This document shows positions 38,019-50,300 of a stretch of 64,000 nt of DNA, piece by piece; position 1 is the first letter of the stretch; every line of letters starts with the position of its first letter. Made by a program: the position numbers and the translations under genes. Origin of the DNA: Glandiceps talaboti. Lineage: Eukaryota; Hemichordata; Enteropneusta; Spengelidae. Location: assembly GCF_964340395.1 (NCBI RefSeq), contig NC_135552.1:25808181-25872180 (forward strand). The letters run 5' to 3'. The notes below the pieces were generated by a model. That model searched no databases. It was not told the origin of the DNA and was given only the letters and a program-made list of their open reading frames with translations.

Positions 38019-40674
38019 ATCAGTTTAGGCAGTCAATATATACACTGTACACACAGGGAAAACTTAAGTTTCCAAGTATACACATGTAAGGGGTTCCTAC
38101 AGGAAAATCTTTCTATAATATATAAAACATCCCTTTTCACGTTTAGGGGTCAAAAACATCAATTAATTTGTGCTAGAAGGAAACAAATTTCAAGAGTTTT
38201 ATTCATCCATGACTGACCTCTTGTCTATATAAAGCTAAATCAATCTTTCCTTCCTGAAAAGTTTCATGTTTCTTTTCTTTCAATTTAACATACGTCCTTT
38301 CTCAAGTCTGTCAAAAAAACTTTGTAAAGGGAAAGAACCAAGTCTTTTTCTGCATCATTAATTAAACATAGTTCAATGGTTAGCTAGAAAATGATAAATA
38401 GTATTCAGCAACCCAAACCACACTTGTTATCAATGGTATATGTGTTAAATTGCTTAATTCCATTAATTCCTGACAATTAGCTCAGTATAATTACATTAAT
38501 CATTCTAAAAGTGCCATGCTTAAACACACAATCATCATTTACAATGCATTAGCTCACTTTTTAATGATTCAAAGCAACCAGTGCTAATATTTCATTTACT
38601 TTGTGAGTAATGATGTCCATTTTCTATCATTAATAAATAATTAACATCTTAAATATAGATAAGCTTTTCAATACTTATGTCCCATTCATATACAATTCAA
38701 CACACAATTATAATTTCAAATTTGGATTCACTTACAAATTATAACACATCGTTTCCATATGGCCTTCATGATTGGCTTAGACCATGTCATGTGGTATGGC
38801 CTAGTGACACATGGTGATTTAAATTTGCATACAGCGCCTCAAGGCAATATTCGTTTTCTATTTTCCCTAGGGCACTAGAATGTTAGCATGGGAGTCCTTC
38901 TGGTGATTTGCTTTGACTATGGAAATACGTGCCTGAGAATGTGATGTGTTCAAACCCACTTACTGCCAAGCCTTATTCAGGCACTTATAGATGTCATATT
39001 ACCCGTTGTACTGTTATGTACAAACTACTCATAGCTGTTGTCTCTTTTAATAATCACATATTTCATTTGGGTTTATATAGTTTGAGTTTCATTAATTAGG
39101 TTCTTTTATTTTTTGTCCAATGTAAATGAGTCTCCTGACATATAGAATGGAATATATTTGAAACACTGGGTACTACTGATGTTGTACGATGAGTGCCTTA
39201 GTTGTAAGTTTTGGCTCGTCAATTATGTTGTCAAATAATTTATCATACCTTTATGCCTATGGTTGTGTACTTTTGAGTGAAGTGGTCACAAGTAAAAATT
39301 CAAGCACATGAACTCTAGTTGGAATGAGTTGAAAAAATAGCAAGATTATTAAAACATTGTGTTTGAAATAAGAAGACATTTTTAAAATCCATTTGTCATC
39401 TCGTGACTCCAATTGCATGTCATCATTTGTGAACACCATATTCTAATGGGAAGCAATTACTGTATGTGGGATATGTTAGCTACAGTGCTAACTATTTGTA
39501 TCCTGAACACACCCTATATATTAAAGTCAGCATCACTTATAAAGTTATGATATTCAAAACATGCTAAGTCTCTAGGTCTACACATATATTCTCTACATAC
39601 CTGTCTCTGCTGGCTTTTCATTTCACTTTCATTATTACAACTATTCATTCTTTAGTATTATAGTAACTGCATTATGTTACAGAAATATACTAAATTAACA
39701 TTAAAAACATATATTTTGTTATTTCTAAGAGGAATCTTTTTTTAACATAGAGTGATTACAGAAGAAAAGTATGGAAATTATATAGATGCATGACTTGCTT
39801 CAATCAGTCTTTATCTTACAATCATGTCAGGCTTTAGTGTTTTTTCAGTAAAATCTTTTCTATTTCCCTATTGTTGGTACTTTTTAGTCAAATAGTGCAG
39901 CAAGATTAAGAATTGCTGACTATTCAAAATAAAACATCAAAGATCATTCAATGAATTCAGATAAATATACATCTATATATTCTTATAGAAGACGACAACA
40001 GCTGCTTATCTGAGTTTTACAAAAAAATTAATCATCAAAATTCCTTTGTATTCTTTTATAAGTTATTTCCACTTAAAGGCTTAGTGTAAAATTGCCCAGC
40101 TGTGAATGATATTGTGGATTTCAGCTAGTTTCAAAACAACTCAAAAAAACCGCATTGTGTATGTATATGACAAAACATCATGTCCTCCTCCCACTCTCTC
40201 AAATGTAAAAATATTGATTTATCTACGTTCCTGATGCACAAACAGGATAAAAATAAATCTCCATTTTCCCGGCATCACCAATGTTGGCAGGTAGTGATCA
40301 ACTGTGTCTAAGATAGGCATCAGTTCTGAATAAGTCTATAGACTGAAACTACTCAGATGATGAGATATTCATCTAGACAACTGATATTACTGAATGAAAG
40401 ACAGCTACTTTCACATCTCTGATTCTCCTTGTAGGTACTAGTCAAAATAACTTTGATTTCATTACTGGGTATATGTAGTCTGATATAAATTTTTATCAAA
40501 ATTCCAAAATAGTTATCTAATTGAACACTCCTATTAGCATATACCATAAATGGCAGTAAAGAAGTACGTGGATGCATTTAATTTAGATGTAGGTGGGTGC
40601 CTTTGCGTGTATGATTCTAATGTACATGACTTAATGTATGAGTATCTTACACTATAATTATATTATACAGAGTA
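38019..40674. other. Unannotated AT-rich DNA
   Basis: The 38760-39000 stretch is a little less AT-rich but shows no open frame, splice pattern or inverted repeat that I could defend. The open frames at 39257-39439 and 40353-40577 have no recognisable motifs. Confidence 0.5.
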
Positions 40675-40838
40675 CTGTTGTGTGCCCTCTAAGCCAATTT
40701 GATGCATCACTGATGCATGTAACAATTTCTTATGATGCACCAACATTTGATTTTCCCTTATCACTTACTATATGGGAGCTCACACGCATGGAATTCCAGT
40801 TTTTATCATTTTGATGCTAATAATACTGCTGCACACTG
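40675..40838 (+). mobile_element. hAT-like MITE, copy B
   Basis: Starts near GTTGTGTGCCCTCTAAGC, continues CCAATTTGATGCATCACTGA and ends GCACACTG at 40838. The left interior matches the inverted right end of copy A (GTGTGCC-TCTA, then AAGCCAATTTGA). TTTTTATCATTTTGAT is shared with copy C. The left terminus is slightly altered relative to CAGTG, and no convincing 8-bp target duplication remains. No open frame. Confidence 0.5.
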
Positions 40839-41295
40839 GTGTGCATATGTGCATGTGTGTGTGCATGTATGTGTTTGCTAAGTGTATGTACATGGCATGT
40901 ACATGTCTACTTGTTTAATAAATGTAAAAACGGATGATATATATTACTGTTCAAACTTATCATGCTGAAATATAAAACACTTAGTAACATAGGTCTGACT
41001 ACATACTTACGTTATTTTGGAACTTTGTCATGTTTTTCAACTTTTCGTCACAAGTGATTAGTACTAGTAAAATCTGAGTTCCCCAGGTATTTTACAGGCA
41101 TGCTCCACCAAAATTGAGAAATGAATGGAGGCATGATGGAAAATGGCAAATTTACCAGATTAACACTGTTACACTGATTTGGACAGGAAAGACATTGTGG
41201 TAATATAATGAGCATCAATCTAAAATAAGATGACAGGTGAAGAATAAAGAGAGAGAAAATTCCCAAATAAAAGTAGTGCATTCATAACATTTATA
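40839..41295. other. Unannotated AT-rich DNA
   Basis: A short TG/TATG-rich stretch at 40838-40890 follows the MITE end. The open frame at 41048-41281 (minus) shows no recognisable motif. Confidence 0.5.
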
Positions 41296-41660
41296 GTCTA
41301 GTTACTATACATGTAGTCGTTTTCTACAATCACACTCTCTCTCCATGTATAGTCAAATGGACAAATTGTACCAAAAAGCTTGCTAAATCTCCTGCTGGGG
41401 AAGGAATGAACAGCATGTCAATAGTAATCCATCACACACTGACAGGTGACTGTAATTGGTTACTTTGGTTGGTTTACTACAAACTCAACCTCCAGTTCAA
41501 AAGTAAGTCATATGAGGACACGATAACGTCATTATGTTTATATCAATGCTCCAATAGCATTAAAATATCACTGTCGGTGGTAGAAATGCAATGCTCTGCT
41601 AAAGAAATTAATCTGTCTAGCAGTGGAGATGATCGTAGACCATATAGTAACTAGACTATA
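41296..41660 (+). repeat. Dispersed repeat R3, copy 2
   Basis: Aligns with 35294-35720 at roughly 70-75% by eye, lacks the 58-bp internal duplication and has only a short GGTGGT where copy 1 has the (GTG)n expansion. Its right end, GATCGTAGACCATATAGTAA then CTAGACTA, recurs in diverged form at about 1985-2025. The open frame at 41406-41654 is not shared by copy 1 and so is not evidence of a gene. Confidence 0.65.
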
Positions 41661-42388
41661 ACATTTAAGAAGAGGGTTTTTCATTTTATCACATAAATAC
41701 AAGCAAATCTTCACGTGTGGCATCAAACAGGACAGATCAAAAACCCATATCACCCCTGTTCAACCGAAATATTTTCTCTCTCAACTGTTTGAGTGTTCCT
41801 GCCAATCCTAGCTATGCTACCATCGAGATATCATAATAATTATGTGCTTTCAAAACGTAATTGCACACATTACATTACATATATCCTTAGGTGGCATGAG
41901 TCTGATATGGTACTTTTATTTTTATTTAATAAATTTTATTCTATCTAAAAACCATATAGATTATCGATGTATAGCAGCCGGCAAGTTAAGTTACTTCCTG
42001 TATTCTGTCGAGCTCAGAGCTCCAAACTTACACATCCCATGCAAATATGATTAAAATGACGGAACAAAAGTCACATTCTGACAAATTTTACTTATGTTTT
42101 ACACTAAATTTGATATTACATTTGTACATGTACATCGCAAGGTTACAACCGATAATTTTGGTTGAGAAACCACAGCACAGTATGACCTGCACCGTGTAGG
42201 TAAGCTTGACCTTGCAACAGATCATGCGATTACGTAATTTGCATAGCCGTCAGATGCCATTGTTTGATGCACGATGAAGAATAAAGTGTGATGAAATGAT
42301 GCAGTATTCAAAAATTCAATTCAAAGTTGTAGAAAAAATATTTGGAAAAAATGTGATAAATATATAATCCCATGAAATCAATGTTAGT

Positions 42389-42477
42389 TTACCTCATAAT
42401 ACTCCTCATATGATTCTCGCCTACCGGCTCAACTTTGTATTAGTCTGCGGAATAATACTCGGAGCATTATGACGTAA
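42389..42477. repeat. 89-bp inverted repeat (possible small MITE)
   Basis: TTACCTCATAATACTCC at the left pairs with the reverse complement of the right end, TTACGTCATAATGCTCC, and the arms stay alignable for about 36 bp through TAT-ATTC-CGC. Loop about 15 bp. A related core occurs at 14904-14948. Confidence 0.6.
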
Positions 42478-43646
42478 AAATAATATAAATATATGCAATA
42501 AATTCATGCACGAAATGGTTTCAATTATGCAATTAAGTGGTGTCCTAAAAATTTAACATGGGGTAATAAGTGATTAAAAATATATGACAGTGTTGCCTAT
42601 GCCCTAGGCCTTATCCAAGTTATTGACTGTAGTTGATTGACTTTTCACATCTTGACTAGATTGCTGCAAACCACAAGGCTACATTTTCTCATTTTTTCCT
42701 CCGGCCTTTCTTCTCTTGTTGAAGATTTAATGGTTGACTAAATGATGTTTCCCTTTGGCACCCAAATTTTCATAACCGTACAGTACCGACAAAGTATTGA
42801 AAGCATGCATGATGGGTTAATTTGAATCGTAGAATTGCATATGTCTGCAAAGCACATCAAATGATTGTAGTGACACTTGATACAGAACAACCAAGTGGCT
42901 GCACAAGCTAAATATACTATGTGCACAAATCTCAGCTAGCTCATTGACCCACTACATTTCAAGGTAGTATGCATATAAAACTTGTACATATATTAAAGTT
43001 ACAAAAGATATAATGCCAGATATCATAATGGACATTTTAGATGTATAGTGTATATAAACCTCTGTGATCACATTCTTTAGATTATGCAGAGTCTATTTCA
43101 AGACATACTTTGATCATAACTAACACATACAAAGTTGATATCACAAACTGTTACATGATTTGTCCAGAACAAGTCACATGGTATGAACTACATTTGCACC
43201 ATTTGCATATAGTAATACTTGTCAATGACTTTATATACCAGGATACAATACACTGTGAGTAGTAGTATTTCAAATACCATTTTTGTCTTTGTTGAAAGTG
43301 AGAATCAAGCGAAAGTGCAGATTTAAACATTAATGTGATAGCAAAATCACCAGCTTCATTGTGAACGAGTCATCTCCAGACACAAAGAGACCATTAGAAC
43401 AACTGCTGTTCTCAGTAGTACGGAGAAACCTTCTATCTCAAAATAACAAAGTATTTGCAGTAATTGTTATTGAATAAGTTTACTCTTATCTATTAAGTAT
43501 AATGGAAGAGACAATGGACGTTATTTTCGTTAGTCCAAGAATCCCTTCAGTATGTGATGCATTTGCCAGCTCCCTAAAGGTGATAGGTATATATCGCCAT
43601 AGATTACAGGCCAAAGAAAATAATTACAGCTAGTACTATCTCATCA

Positions 43647-43657
43647 CCACTAGAGGG
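43647..43657 (+). promoter_or_regulatory. CTCF-like core word
   Basis: CCACTAGAGGG matches the core of the bilaterian CTCF consensus (CCASYAGRKGG). A single 11-bp match in 64 kb is weak evidence of binding. Confidence 0.15.
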
Positions 43658-45929
43658 AATTTATAGATGACTTTTTATGCACTTGTGGCTGCCCTGAGCC
43701 AGTTAAAAGTGTTAACCATAGACAGAGAAATGTTGCCAAGTAATTCAAGAAATGTGCATTATCGCCTTATGAAAACATGGAATATTTATATTTCTGTGGT
43801 TACAATTACATACACGTTGCAGCATGTCTATTAGATATGTTCCCATATGTTATCAATTATGTGACCATCGAATCACAAGCAATTTACAGACTCAAAAGAA
43901 ACTGACAGAAATTGTAGGTCAATTAATCTACAGCACAATGAGTCTACTTCATCAGATTTTTGTAAAATTTCCTCTCTTTTTCTGTTAATACTATTAGGAA
44001 AGTGTGAATACATAATTGGATTTTTAAAATCCTAGATTTCAATACCACAAAGAGATTAAATATACATGATGCAGCTTCCAAATGTTTCACTCTGATTACA
44101 ATGTTAAGACATCATCATACCTCAGAACTTATTAAGCTTAGCGTCAATTGTACTAATTCTAACAAATTCATTTTACAAAATCAATGAATGAATGAATTAA
44201 TTCATATTTTTTATAATTCTATGTATGTTCATCATGGAAGCCCCAAGAATCATACCTGGATTTACATATATTGCAGCTAACCTTTTCACACCTCCAGCAA
44301 AATTCTGTCAGATCCAGTTAAACAGTGAAGGACAAGTGATTTGTTTGAAACATGTCTGTTTCCCAATCAAAAAAGTGAAACAAGAGAAGTTGTATTCAAC
44401 TTATCTAGGAATGAATATCCTGTTCTGAGATTTACTCAACACAGAACCAAATAATACTGACCATGTGTTAAAACTGAAGAATTTCATGATTTTTTTTATT
44501 AGAAAACATAATTTCTATAAAATTATTTATTAAACACAGTATGAGTCCCACTCACTGTACAGTTGCTTAAAGATGTAATGAAGACATTTTTTAATTTAAT
44601 GACATACAGTCTCGAAGCTATTTCATTCATCCAAATTAGTTTCAACTTTTACCCTTTCACGATACTTTTTTAACATAAAATATAAAACATAATTCCTACA
44701 TAAAACTATATTATATAGAGCACAGTATGCCTCCATCTCACAGTAAGGTTTCCCAAGGATGTCAGTTTAACAACATACAGTTCGATATGACTTTTACCTT
44801 CTCACAAAGTTTTCATGGCCCCATTACTCACTGACCTAAACCAATAATATGCACAGAAATGATGATAGAATACATGGGGGTTTCATGAATCATTATAAAA
44901 TTTTAAACCTTCAAGTTACTCTATGAATAATTTTATCCCATAAGTGTAAGATTATAACACCTTTTACTGTTCTGCCATCCTGAAAACTAAGAATAAACTT
45001 TTTATGAAACGTGAATAATATATAACATTTTTTTCTTCAATAATAAAGATTGACCTATTCAGTATAAAAATGATTATTGCAAGGTGATTTTATTTTTATG
45101 GCAGTTACTGCATTAATGTATTATTAAGCTGCACTGACTATTCAGTCAATAGCACTACATTCAACATTTTCACAATTTTTCTAATGAAATTGCCCCAAAT
45201 TGACCTTTTTTGGGGATCACACACTAATCTTGAAAGTTAGCAATCATCTCCTGCAACATTTATGAATTGAAACACAATGATATAAAATAATATTACAAAA
45301 AGGTTGCAAACACAGCACATACTATGATAGTATTTTTTCACCATACTAGGGTGCCAAGTCTAAGAATATCTTCCTGTATCTTGGGTTGCATGTCAACAAC
45401 TGTTATTTTCATACCCGGTGCAAAAGAGACAGACACTTCTTAAATAGTAGTAAACAGGTTATCTTAAATGTATTTGAACTCTACTTTTCATTCAAATGCA
45501 AATTTCTAGCTTTTTCTTGATAACACTTCATGGATATACACTGTCAACAGATAACTATATGTAGATTTTACAATTTATATAATATTTCACTTTATGTGAT
45601 CAGCCATCTTGTCAACTGAAAGTGACTGGTTGCGGCTTTTTTATTCACTTACTTAGGTGGTAAAAATTGGATTTCAGGTACTGAAAATCAAGAGATTCGT
45701 GACTACTGAAATAATTTATCTGGTCACTGTGCCTTCAAGCTAGGCTCAATAACAAGCATATTCAGTTACCATGATTAACAACTATCTTATTTCATTTACC
45801 TTAATCTCAAATGTTGGAAAACTGCTTTCAAAATGACTTGTCTTCAATAGCAACATAAACTTTCAATTAACAACGACACACCATCAAAAAACAAGATATC
45901 AAGTTGAAAGATAATAATTTCACAAATAT

Positions 45930-46245
45930 TTCAAGTACGTACGAAAACATACAACTTTACATACATGTACATCTTTTATATTAATTTTGAATAGTTGTAT
46001 CATATGTGTGATCTTTGAAAGTGTAGCTTATTTTTGTTACACGGTGAAATAAATTTCATTCATTTATTCATTCGTTCATTCATTCATGATACAAAAAGTA
46101 CATACAAAATCAACTTTATATACATGTACATTTTTTGCATTCATTTTGTATATGATATTCTTTGAAAGTGTAGCTTACTTTTGTTACCTGGTGAAATAAA
46201 TTTCATTCATTTATTCATTCATTCATTCATTCATTCATTCATTAT
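45930..46245 (+). mobile_element. Duplicated LINE/SINE-like 3' tail with (ATTC)n
   Basis: Two units in tandem (about 45935-46087 and 46090-46242) share ACATACATGTACAT, CTTTGAAAGTGTAGCTTAY, TTTTGTTAC-YGGTGAAAT and AAATTTCATTCATTTATTC, each ending in an (ATTC)n run (46057-46087 and 46203-46242). An AATAAA followed by a short tetramer tail is how many invertebrate non-LTR retrotransposons end. Only the tail is visible, so either a truncated insertion was duplicated in place or two copies inserted side by side. Confidence 0.5.
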
Positions 46246-47138
46246 CACAAGTATGGTACAAAACAAACTTCCATACACATACATGTACTAAATCACAATT
46301 ATTCATATTTCACATCGATATAATGGAGAGTTCAAAACCTATTAGTTCCAAAATCAATGTCAGTATTTCATTGATACAGGAAAAGTTCAACTAAAAATAA
46401 TATTGACTTAAACTTGACATTTCTGATTTGTATGCATGTATGAATACAGCTGGGTTTGAAGAACAAAGGTCAAGAAATTAAGGTTTCAATTAGACATTAT
46501 GTCAACACTACTCCATCAACAAATAATTACCCATGACCTTGATAACTATAATTCAATCATAGCTTTACTCATTCTATCATTATGATTACCATGTCAATTT
46601 TTCTGACAGAGCTTATTCTTCATAAATATTGCGTTTTAATAGAAGCCAACTATTCATGGAAGAAGAAAAAAATAATCAGTATCTTGTGCAATGCGTACAA
46701 TAATTTAACCATATAGATTTCATAGCATTTTAGTTATCAATACATGCAAGGATATTACTGCAGTAAAATAGCAAACCTAACGTACCATGCATTTAGAAAA
46801 CTTTGTATAAAAAATTAATAATGCTAGAAACGTCTTCAAATTTGACCCTTTCAATAGATTGTATATCTTCATATCATAGGGACATCTTCCTCCTTGTTTT
46901 AATACATACATGTACATCTATTTTGGTTTGTGTACACAGAATCAGAATCACGAATGAAATATTTATAAGTACGTGTAAGAAATTGAACAATCTGACTGGC
47001 ATATATATGTAGTTATTAAAGCCAGTATTATTAACTACATAAGGTGTATAAGTCATTTAAACTATTAATTGTTCAAATTGTCTGTCTACAGACATCACTC
47101 TGGAAAATTTATAAGCAGTATGTCTTTTCTGTTATAGC
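46246..47138. other. Unannotated AT-rich DNA
   Basis: Overlapping open frames on opposite strands (46803-47056) are short and without known motifs. Nothing else recognised. Confidence 0.5.
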
Positions 47139-47303
47139 CAGTGTGCCCTCTAACTTTGATGCACCACAGATGTGCAGCATCTTGTGACGCAACAAAATTA
47201 GGTGTTCCCCTATTGATTACTATATGGTGACTCACAAAACACCCTACTTTTTATCATTTTGATCGACATCAATAAAAGTTGTCTTTCATTAGAAGGTGCA
47301 CTG
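47139..47303 (+). mobile_element. hAT-like MITE, copy C
   Basis: Begins CAGTGTGCCCTCTAACTTTG and ends in the inverse of CAGTGCACCTTCTAATGAAA, the clearest terminal inverted repeats of the three copies. The flanking octamers GTTATAGC and CTCATAAC agree at 5 of 8. The interior shares GGTGTTCCCCTAT and ACTCACAA with copy A (read inverted) and TACTATATGG and TTTTTATCATTTTGAT with copy B. At 165 bp and without an open frame it is a MITE. Confidence 0.6.
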
Positions 47304-50300
47304 CTCATAACATACCGTTCACAAAAATCATGAAAAATAAATGCCTGTCTGTACTTTTACATTAACAATGATAAATATACATCTCTTTATATAATCTACA
47401 GTATATATATACTAAACAATCAAATTTAAGGTACCGCTTTTAGTATTTGGGTGTGTGCTCAAAATGTTAGAAACTTGTAATCTACATCAACATTGTACCT
47501 TGTTAGACTATTAAGAAAGCATCTAAATTTACAATACGTGTACAAAATTGTTCACACTGCATTCTAAGACAGTATACATGTGTGCACAGAATACTAATGT
47601 TGTAGTAATAGGCTCCAGACTCAACTGACTTTAATACAATTTGTCTGCAACTTATTATGTTTTTCTGTCCTTAGAAAGAATCTTAGGTGTAATAAACCAA
47701 AAACGATAAACATTCTATTTTGAGTTAGTTTTAATACTGTCAGGATAGACACTACACTACACTTTTATGTCAGTAGCTGGCATGTAATTTCAATTTCTTT
47801 TCCAGACATTCATTTTCATAATGTACCAGAAACATGACTGCGTGTTATAGATCTCATTTTCAAGAATTGTTTTCCTTATCTCATGGGAATGTTATCTAGA
47901 GAGTCAGATTTTTGAATTTTATAAGATTTATTTATAGAACCACTATGATCACCAAAATCAATATCACCTCAGCTTGCTTTTTTTTTTCTTCAGGATGCCA
48001 CACCTTTCCGTTCAGTACCCTTGAGGAGCTCATATTTTCAATTTTGCCTTTGTGATGACTCCTCCATCATGATAATCTTCTGCATATAACTTCCTGTATC
48101 ACATGCTAGGTTGCCATGACAACACTTCATCTCACCTGGGTTGCCATAACAACAGTTAAAGATGGGCTGGTTTTTTTCACAAAAGACAAGCAAAATCAAT
48201 TAAGATCCCAGTCCACAGTGGCTTCATAGTGGTATCATTTATCCAACCAATTAATCTGTATTAATTTCAAAAAGTCCTGAATGAACAAATATTCATGATT
48301 TTTTTTTTAAGTTAATAAAGACATCGAATGAATGCAGGTTCATTTGTCAATCAAGCAGCTTACATATGTATCATTACGACATTATAACAAGACAAGTCAT
48401 TCTAATGATGACACCTACGATAATTCTCAATCATATTTCTAAATGATATATTCATTTCACGGAATTATCACAAAGAAACAGAAATCAAAGCACAGGGGAA
48501 TTAATATTTAGTCCATAGAGACAATTCAAATAGTTTAAATTTCATATTTACATCGCATAATTTCTATCAATCCTGCTGTTTTGATCAACTTCGCTGTCTT
48601 TTTTATCTATATCATTGAATATCTAAAGTAGTTAATGCAATATAATTTCAGCATCATTTACTAATTATACTAATCTTACAATTTTTTTATGTTGTTTGTA
48701 CTACAGCCTAGTAAATGTCACATTATATATTTACTTAAAAGTAAGAAACTGTTACGTTAAAATTGCTATTGATATCATATATGCCTCCGACATAAAAATC
48801 CAATAACTTTTGCTGTTACTTTGTATTCAGATTTTCCTACTTTTCAAGGACTGCATTAATTTGCAACTTTTCCATCCATAATCTATGGTAATGTTTGCAT
48901 ACCATTATTCATAGATCTGCAAATATAGAGTTGGTAAACAGTACTTGCCTACAAACATTCTGGTCTTGCCTGGTCTTGTTTTCACCTGTGACACTTTCAG
49001 GTATAGTATATATTCACTATTATTACCTTCAGTTCAGTCTTTGGTTCATGCACGACTGACAATCATGGTCTTTAGATAATCGGTCTGACTTCTGTAAACA
49101 CATGTACTTGTACTAAATTGTTCACTCATGTATTATCAAATTTTGTCAACCCAAAATTCAATTTCTCCATTCCTTTTACAAATCAGTCAATTACATTTGA
49201 CCTGTGCATTCCATTATTAACTTAAAAAGTAACAATCTTGTTTATGCATAGAAATTTCAAACCAATCATTTCATTTTTATTCGCCACTATTTTAATATCT
49301 AATTCCACTAACAGGATCAATAATACTCTAGAGTCTAAATCAAATTAAATTTAATATGCAGGTAGTGCATTGTGGACAGAATACATGGCCTGTGGGCAAA
49401 TGTGGTGATTGTATCATCTCAGTCAAACATTTACTTTACTTCTGAAAGAAATGACTGAATGGGTTCTGTGTTTTAATAGTTGACAACTGACTATGAACAT
49501 CATTCTACTGACTTGCACTCTCAATTGCAAGTTTCTGTTTTCAAATCGTTTTAGCAGAATGTCAGGAATTGAGAACAAATTTATGTCCATAATACAATAA
49601 TCATATCTCACTCACATGTTTTAGACAATGATTAGACTAGACATATAGCAAAAAAATGATAATATGGCAAAAGCATAAACTCTAGGTATACATGAAATGG
49701 CTGCATGGTATCAGGTTTTGAATAAACATGCGAATACCCTTTCTTACAATGGGGATGACATAATGACATTTTTCTTGTTTCATTTGAGTTTTTAGATTCG
49801 AATTTCCAGAAGTTTGCAGCCTAAAATTTCTTGGATATCAACATTGATGAGTGAGTGCAATATTTCACAGACAATACGACTTTGAAGATTGCCAACAGCT
49901 AGATCACACTTATCTAATTAAAGGTAGAATTTCCATCCTCAATACTTGTGATATTTCATGATGATATCACACTTTAGAAGGTTTTTGACAGATCAAAATT
50001 GGAGAAAAATGTTTTAAAGAAAGCCTTCATCAGTCAAGACATCTGAAAGTAACACATTGCAAGGGAAGCCTAACAACACCTATCATTACCTACATATCCC
50101 CATGGTAACAGAAATGGGTCATAACAAAGGGATATACATTTTACACATCTATCAGTGAGTATTCATCATTATATCCACTGTAGCATGTATTTATAACTCC
50201 CTACAAATGAAAGTACACTGAGTGAGTCTCACAATGACTGCAGTCAAGCAAGAATTTCAATCACAGATCAGACAGGCCATGGCAAGCAGATATCCTTTGC

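Larger units (their letters stand above)
41661..45929. other. AT-rich DNA with one inverted repeat and one insulator-like word
   Basis: Apart from the inverted repeat at 42389-42477 and the CTCF-like word at 43647-43657, nothing was recognised. The open frames at 41842-42054, 42738-42926 and 44225-44428 lack known motifs. Confidence 0.45.

Noticed and set aside
38755-38930. Possible inverted repeat starting TTTCCATA
   Set aside because: Only eight bases match between the supposed ends; the interior does not pair.
40838-40890. TSD for MITE copy B
   Set aside because: GTGTGCAT to the right has no matching octamer to the left, so no duplication was claimed.
44225-44428. 67-codon plus-strand frame with mixed, protein-like composition
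   Set aside because: No known domain, no repeat of it elsewhere and no splice context; chance length.
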